Shown here: positions 1 to 6,164 of the stretch, in pieces
Layout: each line of letters opens with the position of its first letter
Position numbering within the stretch: position 1 is the stretch's first letter
Source of the DNA: Syntrophomonadaceae bacterium
Lineage (GTDB): Bacteria > Bacillota > Syntrophomonadia > Syntrophomonadales > Syntrophomonadaceae
DNA length: 16,956 nt
Direction: 5' to 3'
NCBI GenBank assembly: GCA_012840625.1
Contig: DUSB01000051.1
Location: forward strand, 1-16,956
Made by a program: the position numbers and the translations under genes
Notes under the pieces: model-generated
What the model saw: the letters and a program-made list of their open reading frames with translations, nothing else
Database searches by the model: none
What the model was told of the DNA's origin: nothing

Positions 1-35
1 CTTATAGTCAGTTGCTTTATAAGCGACGGCGATAA

Positions 36-112
36 GCGCCCGTAGCTCAGTCGGATAGAGCACCCGCCTTCTAAGCGGGTGGTCGCAGGTTCGAATCCTG
101 CCGGGCGCGCCA
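36..112 (+). tRNA. tRNA-Arg (anticodon TCT)
   Basis: A complete 77-nt cloverleaf. The 7-bp acceptor stem pairs 36-42 with 102-108, the discriminator is G109, and CCA is encoded at 110-112. The anticodon stem 63-67/75-79 encloses a 7-nt loop with TCT at 70-72, which reads AGA. The T arm carries GGTTCGAATCC. Its acceptor stem is identical to that of the next tRNA. Confidence 0.97.
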
Positions 113-181
113 TTTATGTGCAGATATTTTTGCTAGAATACAATCGTTATTTTCAGGACCAGCTGGTTCCGTAAAGTTTGA

Positions 182-258
182 GCGCCCGTAGCTCAGTTGG
201 ATAGAGCAACGGTTTCCTAAACCGTGGGCCAGGGGTTCGAGTCCCTTCGGGCGCACCA
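182..258 (+). tRNA. tRNA-Arg (anticodon CCT)
   Basis: A complete 77-nt tRNA. Acceptor stem 182-188 pairs with 248-254, the discriminator is A255, and CCA is encoded at 256-258. Anticodon stem 209-213/221-225 holds CCT at 216-218, which reads AGG. The D arm is nearly identical to the preceding tRNA-Arg, so the pair probably arose by duplication. The tadA start lies 21 bp after the CCA. Confidence 0.97.
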
Positions 259-279
259 TATGGCGGTGAGTCCCGGTTG

Positions 280-777
280 ATGAGGGATGAATTATATATG
301 CGGCTGGCACTTCATCTGGCACAACGGGCCCAGTATAAGGGGGAAGTACCCATAGGGGCCTTGGTGGTACACGATGATGAAGTGATTGCATGGGCCTATA
401 ACGAAAAAGAGCAACGTCAGGATGCTACCGCCCATGCGGAGATGCTGGCTTTACAGCGGGCTGCCGAATATTTACAGCGCTGGCGCCTAACAGGGGCCAC
501 GTTATACTGTACATTAGAGCCCTGTCCCATGTGTGCTGGCGCGATGATTAACACTCGTTTAAGTCGTTTAGTCTATGGATGCAGGGATTTCAAAGCAGGA
601 TCAGCAGGCTCTATAATAGATCTGCTCAGATATCCGGGATTAAATCATCAGGTAAACATATGTCCGGGTATACTGGAAGAGGAATGTGCTGAGATTCTGA
701 GTTCTTTTTTTACGGATTTGAGGAGAGATGGCCGAGTTGGACGAAGGCGCTCGACTCGAAATCGAGTAGGCGGCTAA
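280..777 (+). CDS. tadA: tRNA-specific adenosine deaminase TadA
   Basis: TadA deaminates the wobble adenosine A34 of tRNA-Arg(ACG) to inosine in the cytoplasm. The 165-aa product has the zinc-dependent cytidine/deoxycytidylate deaminase core: HAE at residues 52-54 (zinc His52, catalytic Glu54) and PCPMC at 81-85 (zinc Cys82 and Cys85), followed by AGA. The N-terminal DELYM and KGEVPIGA stretches match the family. I chose ATG 280 because family members begin M-x-x-DELYM; a TTG at 277 directly precedes it. No strong Shine-Dalgarno is visible. The last 17 or so residues, rich in Arg and Gly, are encoded inside the downstream tRNA-Ser gene (from 722), so the stop at 775-777 lies in the tRNA variable-arm region. 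Length is otherwise normal. As in B. subtilis, tadA lies upstream of the SRP RNA and dnaX, but here accessory genes intervene. Confidence 0.95.
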   Translation: MRDELYMRLALHLAQRAQYKGEVPIGALVVHDDEVIAWAYNEKEQRQDATAHAEMLALQRAAEYLQRWRLTGATLYCTLEPCPMCAGAMINTRLSRLVYGCRDFKAGSAGSIIDLLRYPGLNHQVNICPGILEEECAEILSSFFTDLRRDGRVGRRRSTRNRVGG

Positions 778-813
778 ACCGCCTCGTGAGTTCGAATCTC
801 ACTCTCTCCGCCA
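722..813 (+). tRNA. tRNA-Ser (anticodon CGA)
   Basis: A 92-nt class II tRNA. Acceptor stem 722-728 pairs with 803-809, the discriminator is G810, and CCA is encoded at 811-813. Anticodon stem 750-754/762-766 encloses CGA at 757-759, which reads TCG. A long GC-rich variable arm follows (about 768-785), as expected for serine. The first 56 nt overlap the 3' end of tadA on the same strand. Confidence 0.96.
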
Positions 814-846
814 GTAATGGATAGAAAATCATATAATGTAAACTCT

Positions 847-940
847 GGAGAGGTGGCTGAGTTGGTCGAAGGCGCTCGATTGGAAATCGAGTAGGGGGTG
901 AGTAACTCCCTCAAGGGTTCAAATCCCTTCCTCTCCGCCA
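847..940 (+). tRNA. tRNA-Ser (anticodon GGA)
   Basis: A 94-nt class II tRNA. Acceptor stem 847-853 pairs with 930-936, the discriminator is G937, and CCA is encoded at 938-940. Anticodon stem 875-879/887-891 encloses GGA at 882-884, which reads TCC and TCT. A long variable arm runs about 893-914. It shares its D arm and anticodon stem with the preceding tRNA-Ser, again suggesting tandem duplication and divergence. Confidence 0.96.
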
Positions 941-960
941 GTTTATTAATAAACAAAGTG

Positions 961-1021
961 AACAGCAATATGCTGTTTAAGAATTACCAGGGGGTTTCAG
1001 AGTTTGGGCTGAACCCCTTTT
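961..1021 (+). terminator. Rho-independent terminator after the tRNA-Ser pair
   Basis: Two hairpins follow the last tRNA. The first, 961-967/971-977 (AACAGCA/TGCTGTT), is short. The second pairs GGGGTTTCAG (991-1000) with CTGAACCCC (1009-1017), with one bulged T, and is followed by TTTT. The second is the likely terminator of the tadA/tRNA unit. Confidence 0.7.
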
Positions 1022-1066
1022 ACTATTTGTTACAAGATCATCATGCTCAGGGTATAGTAATAAATC

Positions 1067-1095
1067 TTGACAGAAAAATAGCAGCTCAGTATAAT
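1067..1095 (+). promoter_or_regulatory. Sigma-A promoter of the T-box transcript
   Basis: A perfect consensus: TTGACA at 1067-1072, a 17-bp spacer, and TATAAT at 1090-1095. Transcription should begin near 1102, just ahead of T-box stem I. Such a strong promoter is typical of genes controlled by attenuation rather than by repression of initiation. Confidence 0.9.
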
Positions 1096-1101
1096 AAATT
1101 C

Positions 1102-1390
1102 TATACACAAAAAAACGATGACAGGGAATAGTAAGCTGATTCTCGGGTTACAGAGAACCGCTGTATGGTGTGAGGCGGTCGAAGAGGCTAGCAGAACTCA
1201 CCCTGGAGTTGCCGACTGAAATCATTTTAGAAAGTAGGCTCGGACGGAACTTCCACCGTTAAAAGGAAGGGGATATTGGATATTAAAACCCGTATCCTGA
1301 TAGAGTGAACGGCATTAGCCGTTAATTTGAGTGGTACCGCGGAGTTAAACCCTTCGTCTCAGAATTCTGAGCGAAGGGTTTATTTTTTTA
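1102..1390 (+). promoter_or_regulatory. T-box leader, probably leucine-specific
   Basis: A tRNA-sensing attenuator. The T-box sequence GAGTGGTACCGCGG, which pairs with the tRNA acceptor end, lies at 1329-1342. It is followed by the terminator hairpin AACCCTTCG (1348-1356)/CGAAGGGTT (1372-1380) and a run of T. Stem I features are visible: AGTAA near 1129-1134, AGAGAA and GGTG loop motifs at about 1150-1170, and the stem III segment with CGGACGG near 1241-1247 pairing with CCGTT. The likely specifier codon is CTC (Leu) at 1197-1199 within GAACTCACC, matching the GAA-codon-A layout of known leucine T-boxes such as B. subtilis ilv-leu as I remember it. Uncharged tRNA should favour antitermination. 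The T-box call is firm; the leucine assignment rests on the local motif, not on a folded model. Confidence 0.93.
1348..1389 (+). terminator. T-box attenuator terminator
   Basis: A 9-bp outer stem (1348-1356/1372-1380) continues inward into CTCAG/CTGAG (1358-1362/1367-1371) with an AATT loop, followed by TATTTTTTT. Its 5' arm is adjacent to the T-box sequence, so it competes with the antiterminator. Confidence 0.9.
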
Positions 1391-1560
1391 CCAGGAAGCT
1401 GGCTGCGCTGGAAGCCGATCTTAACGGCGGCAGCTATTTTTGCGATAGCCGCATGTGGCTGCGCACCCCTTAATTATCTATCGGCTGCCTGACAGGCTCA
1501 TGAAGCAGCATAAAAAAGATTGATGACAGAAATATGGGGTAACATATACCTCTGGCAACA
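1391..1560 (+). other. Unexplained leader between T-box terminator and first gene
   Basis: About 170 bases lie between the attenuator and the ribosome binding site of the first gene. AGCCGAT (1413-1419) can pair with ATCGGCT (1480-1486), enclosing a hairpin GCTAT/ATAGC (1433-1437/1445-1449) extended by GC/GC pairs, so this part of the mRNA may be folded. One frame is open up to TAA 1471-1473 and reads like coding sequence (ending SYFCDSRMWLRTP), possibly a gene remnant. I see no start with a ribosome binding site for it. Confidence 0.35.
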
Positions 1561-1584
1561 TCATGGAAGAATGGAGGAATAGAT

Positions 1585-2124
1585 ATGTTAGAATTACGAA
1601 TCAATGGTTTTGGCGGGCAGGGTTCCGTTACCCTGGCTCATTTGTTGGCACAGGCTGCGCTGGAAAATGGCGAACAGGGGCAGGCGTTACCTTTCTTCGG
1701 GGTAGAACGTCGCGGAGCACCGGTGCGGGCAGCAGTACGCATGTCCTCCACCACTATCCACGCGCACAGCCAGTGTGAGTTGCCGGATTATGTGGTAGTG
1801 ATGAGCGAAAAGCTGACCGAAGCGGCGCTCAGTGAAGGCATTAATGAGATCGGCACTGTGATCATCAATGCGCCTCATGCTGTACCCGTGAAGAAGCATC
1901 CTACCTGGCAGGTGGACGCAGACACCATTGCCCGCGAAGCGGGGTTATTTTCGGCTGACGGACCTTTCATCAATATTCCGCTGTTTGGTGCGGTGTGTCG
2001 GGTGTTAAACATCCCGCAAAATGTTATGGAACAAACCATCCTGAATAAGTGGCCGGGGAATGGCGAGCGTAATCTGGATGCTGCTGGCAAGGCTTATAAC
2101 ACCGTAAAGCAGATTAATATATAG
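1585..2124 (+). CDS. 2-oxoacid:ferredoxin oxidoreductase, gamma subunit (POR/VOR type)
   Basis: This 179-aa protein is the gamma subunit (Pfam POR domain) of a four-subunit cytoplasmic 2-oxoacid:ferredoxin oxidoreductase. The complex decarboxylates a 2-oxoacid with CoA and reduces ferredoxin, or runs in reverse as reductive carboxylation. The glycine-rich GFGGQG lies at residues 8-13 and the conserved FGVERRGAPV at 38-47; the latter is typical of pyruvate and 2-oxoisovalerate enzymes. Length matches archaeal PorG/VorG (about 180). ATG 1585 has GGAGG about 8 bp upstream. An overlapping frame starting at 1563 is a shadow. It is the first gene of a gamma-delta-alpha-beta operon under T-box control. 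The substrate cannot be read from this subunit. Confidence 0.9.
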   Translation: MLELRINGFGGQGSVTLAHLLAQAALENGEQGQALPFFGVERRGAPVRAAVRMSSTTIHAHSQCELPDYVVVMSEKLTEAALSEGINEIGTVIINAPHAVPVKKHPTWQVDADTIAREAGLFSADGPFINIPLFGAVCRVLNIPQNVMEQTILNKWPGNGERNLDAAGKAYNTVKQINI

Positions 2125-2160
2125 CACATTTATATGAATTAGCGAAAGGAATGGAAGTAA

Positions 2161-2418
2161 ATGAAATCAGTTACGAAAGCCTACCGGCCAATTTCCTGGC
2201 CGACGAAGGGAGCTGGCGGCGACACCGGTTCCTGGCGAGTACGCCGTCCGGTGGTTAACACTCAGATATGCAACAAATGCCAAATTTGCTGGGTATTTTG
2301 TCCGGAAGCGGTCATTGACCGCAATGAGATTACAATTGATTATCGTTACTGTAAGGGCTGCGGCGTGTGCGCTACAGAATGCCCCACCGGCGCAATCAGC
2401 ATGGAAAAGGAGGAGTAG
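2161..2418 (+). CDS. 2-oxoacid:ferredoxin oxidoreductase, delta subunit (2[4Fe-4S] ferredoxin-like)
   Basis: This 85-aa subunit passes electrons from the thiamine site to soluble ferredoxin. Two complete CxxCxxCxxxCP motifs are present: Cys37, 40, 43, 47 and Cys64, 67, 70, 74, enough for two [4Fe-4S] clusters. The N-terminal part, with SWRVRRPVV near residues 24-32, is the usual PorD/VorD lead-in rather than that of a free ferredoxin. GAAAGGAATGG lies about 7 bp before ATG 2161. The gene is 36 bp after the gamma subunit and 4 bp before alpha, so translation is probably coupled. Confidence 0.92.
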   Translation: MKSVTKAYRPISWPTKGAGGDTGSWRVRRPVVNTQICNKCQICWVFCPEAVIDRNEITIDYRYCKGCGVCATECPTGAISMEKEE

Positions 2419-2422
2419 CAGT

Positions 2423-3553
2423 ATGAAAGCAGCAGAAGTTGTAATGGGTACCGGTGCCCGTGCCGCCGCGCTGGCCGTAAAAAGCGCCCGGGTGGACGTA
2501 GTACCCGGTTACCCCATCACACCCCAGACCAGCATTATTGAAGCGGTGGCCGCCATGGTTGAGAATGGCGAATTGCACGCCCGCTTCATTCCGGTGGAAG
2601 GCGAACACAGCGCCATGGCCGCTGCTGTAGCCGCATCCGCTGCCGGTGCCCGTGTTTTCACCGCTACTTCGGCTAACGGACTCTTATATATGCACGAAGT
2701 TTTACATATGGCTTCTGGTGGACGTTTGCCGGTCGTAATGTGCAACGTCAACCGCGGAATATTTGCCCCTTGGACACTGTGGGCCGATCATCAGGACTCA
2801 ATGGCTCAGCGCGATACCGGCTGGATCCAATATCACTGCTCATCTAACCAGGAGGTATTCAACACCATTTTGCAGGCCTTCCGCGTGGCCGAACAGATCA
2901 ATATCCCTGTAATGGTCAACTTTGACGGCTTTGCCATCTCCCATTGCCTGATGCCCCTTACCCTGCCACCACAGGAGGATATCGACCGTTTTCTGCCTCC
3001 GCATGAACCGGAGTGGCGGCTTGACCCGGCGCATCCCTCTTCCTTCAGCAACGTGACCAATGCGGAAGAATACGCACCCTTCCGGCAGATGCTGTCGGAT
3101 GATATCATGGCAGCCATCCCGCTGGTAAAGCAGGCGGCGCAGGAATATAAGGATATCACCGGCATGTGGGATGGTGACACCATCGATACCTATCGGCTGG
3201 AAGATGCCGAAGTGGTAGCCTTTGCGGTCAACAGTATGGCAGCAGAATTAAAACTTTCCATCGATATCCTTCGCCAGCAGGGCATCAAAGCCGGTCTATT
3301 GCGTCCGCGCCTGTATCTGCCTTTCCCGGCCGAAGATATCATCAACGCACTGCCGCAAAATGCGCAAGTGATGGTACTGGATCGCAACTATAACTTCGGC
3401 CACCCCGGCGGCATTTTGGCTTCCGAGTTGAAAAGCGCACTTTTTGGCAGACGCAATGATATTACGGTTAAAAACCGGGTAATGGGTATTGGCGGCATAG
3501 ATCTGCCCCGCCGCTTCATGGCCGATGAGATTCGCGCCATGATGGATGAATAA
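2423..3553 (+). CDS. 2-oxoacid:ferredoxin oxidoreductase, alpha subunit (PorA/VorA type)
   Basis: A 376-aa alpha subunit. GYPITPQT lies at residues 29-36, VEGEHSAM at about 58-65, and TATSANGL at 80-87. The long stretch that follows (MHEVLHMASGGRLP, then NRGIFAPWTLWADHQD and RDTGWIQ) is the PorA/VorA pattern. The C-terminal part has PRLYLPFP and the LDRNYNFGHPGG motif typical of the transketolase C-terminal-like domain. I chose ATG 2423, not an in-frame start at 2315, because AAGGAGGAG (2407-2415) sits at the right distance and the earlier residues are only the shadow of the delta gene. Length is close to the usual 380-395. Base composition is noticeably more GC-rich than the second oxidoreductase operon at the end of the window. 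The downstream beta gene is separated by 121 bp containing a hairpin. Confidence 0.92.
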   Translation: MKAAEVVMGTGARAAALAVKSARVDVVPGYPITPQTSIIEAVAAMVENGELHARFIPVEGEHSAMAAAVAASAAGARVFTATSANGLLYMHEVLHMASGGRLPVVMCNVNRGIFAPWTLWADHQDSMAQRDTGWIQYHCSSNQEVFNTILQAFRVAEQINIPVMVNFDGFAISHCLMPLTLPPQEDIDRFLPPHEPEWRLDPAHPSSFSNVTNAEEYAPFRQMLSDDIMAAIPLVKQAAQEYKDITGMWDGDTIDTYRLEDAEVVAFAVNSMAAELKLSIDILRQQGIKAGLLRPRLYLPFPAEDIINALPQNAQVMVLDRNYNFGHPGGILASELKSALFGRRNDITVKNRVMGIGGIDLPRRFMADEIRAMMDE

Positions 3554-3558
3554 AGAAA

Positions 3559-3576
3559 ACCCGGCTTGCGCCGGGT
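3559..3576 (+). repeat. Intercistronic hairpin between alpha and beta genes
   Basis: A perfect 7-bp GC-rich stem, ACCCGGC (3559-3565) and GCCGGGT (3570-3576), with a TTGC tetraloop, starts 5 bp after the alpha stop. No T-run follows, so it is more likely an mRNA processing or stability element, or a weak attenuator, than a full terminator. The rest of the gap to beta shows no other clear signal. Confidence 0.55.
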
Positions 3577-3674
3577 CTCTGACGACGGCGGAACCGTGGT
3601 TGTACTTATACTATCAAGCTAAAATTTATACCTTCTGATAGCAAAGCATAGACCGTGAAAGGAATGGATGAGAT

Positions 3675-4613
3675 ATGACTACCAGTATAAAACAATTACC
3701 GGATATTGAGCAGGTTTTAAGCGGCAACGGGGCCTGCGGCGGCTGTCCTGCCACTATGGCACTGCGCATTGTAGGCAAGGCTCTGGGGCCCAATGCCATC
3801 ATGCTGCTGACCCCCTCCTGCTCGGTAGCCAGCATGGGTATGACACCCAGGCTGGGCTACAACTGGCCCTGCATTAATATTTGCTTTGCCACCGCGGGCT
3901 CTTCGGCCTCCGGTATTACCCACGCGCTTGAAATAATGCAGGAAAAGGGCCGTCTGCAGGGCGAACTGCCCACCGTATTCACCTGGGTGGGTGACGGCGG
4001 TACCTATGATATCGGTTTCCAGGCGCTTTCAGCTGCAGCCGAGCGCAACGATAATATGATTTTCTTTTGCTATAACAACGAAGCCTACAGTAACACCGGT
4101 GTACAGCGCAGTGGGGCTACCCCGCGTGGCAGCTACACCACCACCACCCCCAGTGGTAAGCGCCAGCAGAAGAAAAATATGGCTCTACTGATGCTGGAGC
4201 ATAATATTCCCTACGTGGCTACCGCCACTGTGGCTTACCCCGGTGATCTGTACGACAAGGTAGCAAAAGCCAAAAGTATCTCGGGGATGAAATACATCGA
4301 GATTCTGGCTCCTTGTTATTTAGGCTGGCAGTTTGATATGCCTGAAACCGTGCAGATGAGCCGTATGGCTGTACGCAGCGGTGCCTGGCTATTATGGGAA
4401 GCGGAAAATGGCAAGATCAGCTTTAATAAGCCCAGCGCAAGCATCATCAATGGCAAAAAAGACGCTGCCCCGGTGGATGAATACTTAATGAAGCAGGGTC
4501 GTTTTAATCGCCTGCTTAAAGGCCCTGACGCTGCCCAACGCATCGCCGAAATTCAAGGCGACATCGATCGCGAGATCGCTTTTATGCGGGAACGGGCACA
4601 GATTACGATTTAG
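3675..4613 (+). CDS. 2-oxoacid:ferredoxin oxidoreductase, beta subunit (PorB/VorB type)
   Basis: The 312-aa catalytic subunit that binds thiamine pyrophosphate and one [4Fe-4S] cluster. The thiamine-binding motif is WVGDGGTYDIG (residues 104-114) followed by CYNNEAYSNTG at about 132-142. Candidate cluster ligands are Cys21 and Cys24 (ACGGC), Cys49 and Cys214, spaced as in pyruvate:ferredoxin oxidoreductase beta subunits. The YSNTGVQRSGATP stretch is typical of PorB/VorB and differs from the shorter KorB type encoded at 15104. Length matches VorB (about 310). The ribosome binding site is GAAAGGA upstream of ATG 3675. It completes the T-box-controlled operon. Substrate is not provable from sequence; leucine control argues for a branched-chain 2-oxoacid. 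Confidence 0.92.
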   Translation: MTTSIKQLPDIEQVLSGNGACGGCPATMALRIVGKALGPNAIMLLTPSCSVASMGMTPRLGYNWPCINICFATAGSSASGITHALEIMQEKGRLQGELPTVFTWVGDGGTYDIGFQALSAAAERNDNMIFFCYNNEAYSNTGVQRSGATPRGSYTTTTPSGKRQQKKNMALLMLEHNIPYVATATVAYPGDLYDKVAKAKSISGMKYIEILAPCYLGWQFDMPETVQMSRMAVRSGAWLLWEAENGKISFNKPSASIINGKKDAAPVDEYLMKQGRFNRLLKGPDAAQRIAEIQGDIDREIAFMRERAQITI

Positions 4614-4680
4614 TTTTCTGGTCATGTTTGGTATCTGCTTTCCATCTGCCGGTTCAGGACACCTTCAACCATGAAGAAGC

Positions 4681-4714
4681 AGGGCTTCGGTAAAAACCGA
4701 AGCCCTATGTTTTC
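4681..4714 (+). terminator. Terminator of the T-box oxidoreductase operon
   Basis: A perfect 11-bp stem, AGGGCTTCGGT (4681-4691) and ACCGAAGCCCT (4696-4706), with an AAAA loop, followed by ATGTTTT. It lies between two convergent genes and may slow transcription from both sides, although the T-run serves only the plus strand. Confidence 0.85.
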
Positions 4715-4742
4715 TGCCGGCAGCTTTTTGGCCGCTGTACGC

Positions 4743-5774
4743 TCATCTTTTTCTGATCCGGTATAAACGATAGCTTATGTACAATAGCAGGATTACGATA
4801 AGACCAGCGTAGCGCATACCTTTTCTGATGACCGTATCCAGGAACTGTTCCTGATAGTCTGTAATCGCCTGAGAGGCGGCAAAGCCATAACTTAATAAGG
4901 CCCTGGAATCCTTCCAAATACCGTCTTTGCTGGAATTGAGTGCTACGGCAATTATTTGCACATCATTGTCGCAGGCAGACGAAATCAAGCAATGCCCTGC
5001 CGGTGTGGTAAAGCCGGTCTTTAGACCGGTAGCACAGGGAAGATAGTAGGAACTATCAGGAGCGATTAGTTGGTTGCTGTTGGTCCAGGTGCCGTATTTG
5101 GTGGTGCGGACCACCTGTTGAAAAAAGGGGTCTTTCATTGCCTCCCGGGCAATGATGGAAAGATCACGTGCACTGCTGTAATGATTGGGATCATGAAATC
5201 CGTCTGGATTAACAAAATGAGAATCACGTGCCCCCAGCTGCTGTGCTCTGCGATTCATAAGATCAACAAAGACTTCCACAGCCTCGTCCGTGTCCAGAGA
5301 AGGGCTGCTGTTTTTACGTGCAATATGTACAGCGATGGTATAGGCAGCATCATTTCCCGACGGCAGCATCAGTGCGTAAATAAGATCTCTAAGAGAGAGG
5401 GCTTGCCCCTGCTGTAGCCAGGCGCGGGTAGCAAAAGGGGAGACCCGCTGTATTTCCTCTCCTACGGTCACCATTTCATCCAGATCACCATTCTCGATGG
5501 CCAGCAAAGCAGTGAGTATCTTGGTAACGCTGGCAGGATAGAGGCGCATGGTATCGTTCTTCGCGTATAAGATATCCCCATTATCCTGGTTAATGATGGT
5601 GGCGGCCTGACACTCAATAGACAGTGGATTCTCTGCCTCATAGGCAGCAATGGCGCTTGCCTTCAACGCCATCTTTTGCATCGGTACAGTCGGGGGAAGC
5701 GATATATACATATATACCAGGCCACCGATAAGCAGCAGCCAGATTAAGATTTTTCTCCCCTTTATCAATATCAA
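4743..5774 (-). CDS. D-alanyl-D-alanine carboxypeptidase (PBP5/DacF family, peptidase S11)
   Basis: This enzyme trims the terminal D-alanine from peptidoglycan stem peptides outside the membrane. The 343-aa protein has the three penicillin-binding motifs: SVTK (residues 82-85, catalytic Ser82 and Lys85), SGN (139-141) and KTG (252-254). A hydrophobic segment at 9-25 is a signal anchor or uncleaved signal. A second membrane segment at about 322-336 with a basic tail (RLYRIRKR) replaces the usual amphipathic PBP5-like anchor. The start is TTG (5772-5774), supported by AAGGAG (5779-5784) and no better in-frame ATG upstream. Sporulating Firmicutes have several paralogues (dacA, dacB, dacF), and I cannot tell which this is. 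The gene converges with the oxidoreductase operon and stands alone. Confidence 0.9.
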   Translation of the reverse strand: MILIKGRKILIWLLLIGGLVYMYISLPPTVPMQKMALKASAIAAYEAENPLSIECQAATIINQDNGDILYAKNDTMRLYPASVTKILTALLAIENGDLDEMVTVGEEIQRVSPFATRAWLQQGQALSLRDLIYALMLPSGNDAAYTIAVHIARKNSSPSLDTDEAVEVFVDLMNRRAQQLGARDSHFVNPDGFHDPNHYSSARDLSIIAREAMKDPFFQQVVRTTKYGTWTNSNQLIAPDSSYYLPCATGLKTGFTTPAGHCLISSACDNDVQIIAVALNSSKDGIWKDSRALLSYGFAASQAITDYQEQFLDTVIRKGMRYAGLIVILLLYISYRLYRIRKR

Positions 5775-5784
5775 GGAACTCCTT

Positions 5785-6164
5785 CCCGGAAAATTACCAC
5801 CTTAATCAGTATAGGATATTTGTTCCTCAAATAGAACGATGATTTTCCCACCCATCATGGTATTGGCCCTGTTTGCCAGGGAGACACTTATAAAAAGCTA
5901 GGCTTATCAGGCGACGAAAAAACCTTCGGGTAAGACAGTGCTTGATTCCTGGTTTCATAGCCGCTCATCCGGGTGCCGGAAAAAACGCCACCACTTCTCC
6001 TCCTGCCCCGTTGCCAGGCAAAAATAAAGGGTCTTAAAAAAAGTCTGCCAGGCAGTTTTTGGCGGCAGGGTTTTCTTTATAGGAAAAAAGATGTAATAAG
6101 CAGGGAAAATGCAAAGAAGGGGCAAGGAATGACCGGCATCAAAAATCCTGCAGTGGCCCCAGGT
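5785..6164. other. Intergenic region with weak promoter and hairpins only
   Basis: About 380 bases without a supportable gene. On the minus strand TATACT (5808-5813) is a possible -10 for the carboxypeptidase, but the -35 (TTCTAT, 5831-5836) is poor. A small hairpin CCCTG/CAGGG lies at 5867-5881. The plus-strand open frame at 5973-6179 begins with GTG, lacks a ribosome binding site and runs into the antisense of the next gene; I do not accept it. Confidence 0.4.
6036..6068 (-). terminator. Possible terminator of the DUF763 gene
   Basis: Read on the minus strand, CTGCC (6064-6068) can pair with GGCAG (6045-6049), followed after two bases by seven T (6042-6036). The stem is only 5 bp and lies about 100 bp after the stop codon, so this is tentative. 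Confidence 0.35.

Noticed and set aside
71..391. Minus-strand open frame of 106 codons across the two tRNA-Arg genes
   Set aside because: It is the antisense of two tRNAs and tadA; its peptide has the well-known spurious strings produced by translating antisense tRNA (such as RQDSNLRP).
774..968. Minus-strand open frame of 64 codons across the tRNA-Ser pair
   Set aside because: Antisense of tRNA genes; contains the typical artefact string KGFEPL and has no ribosome binding site.
898..1131. Plus-strand open frame of 77 codons from the second tRNA-Ser to the T-box leader
   Set aside because: It starts inside a tRNA and crosses a terminator and a promoter, so it cannot be one transcript's gene.
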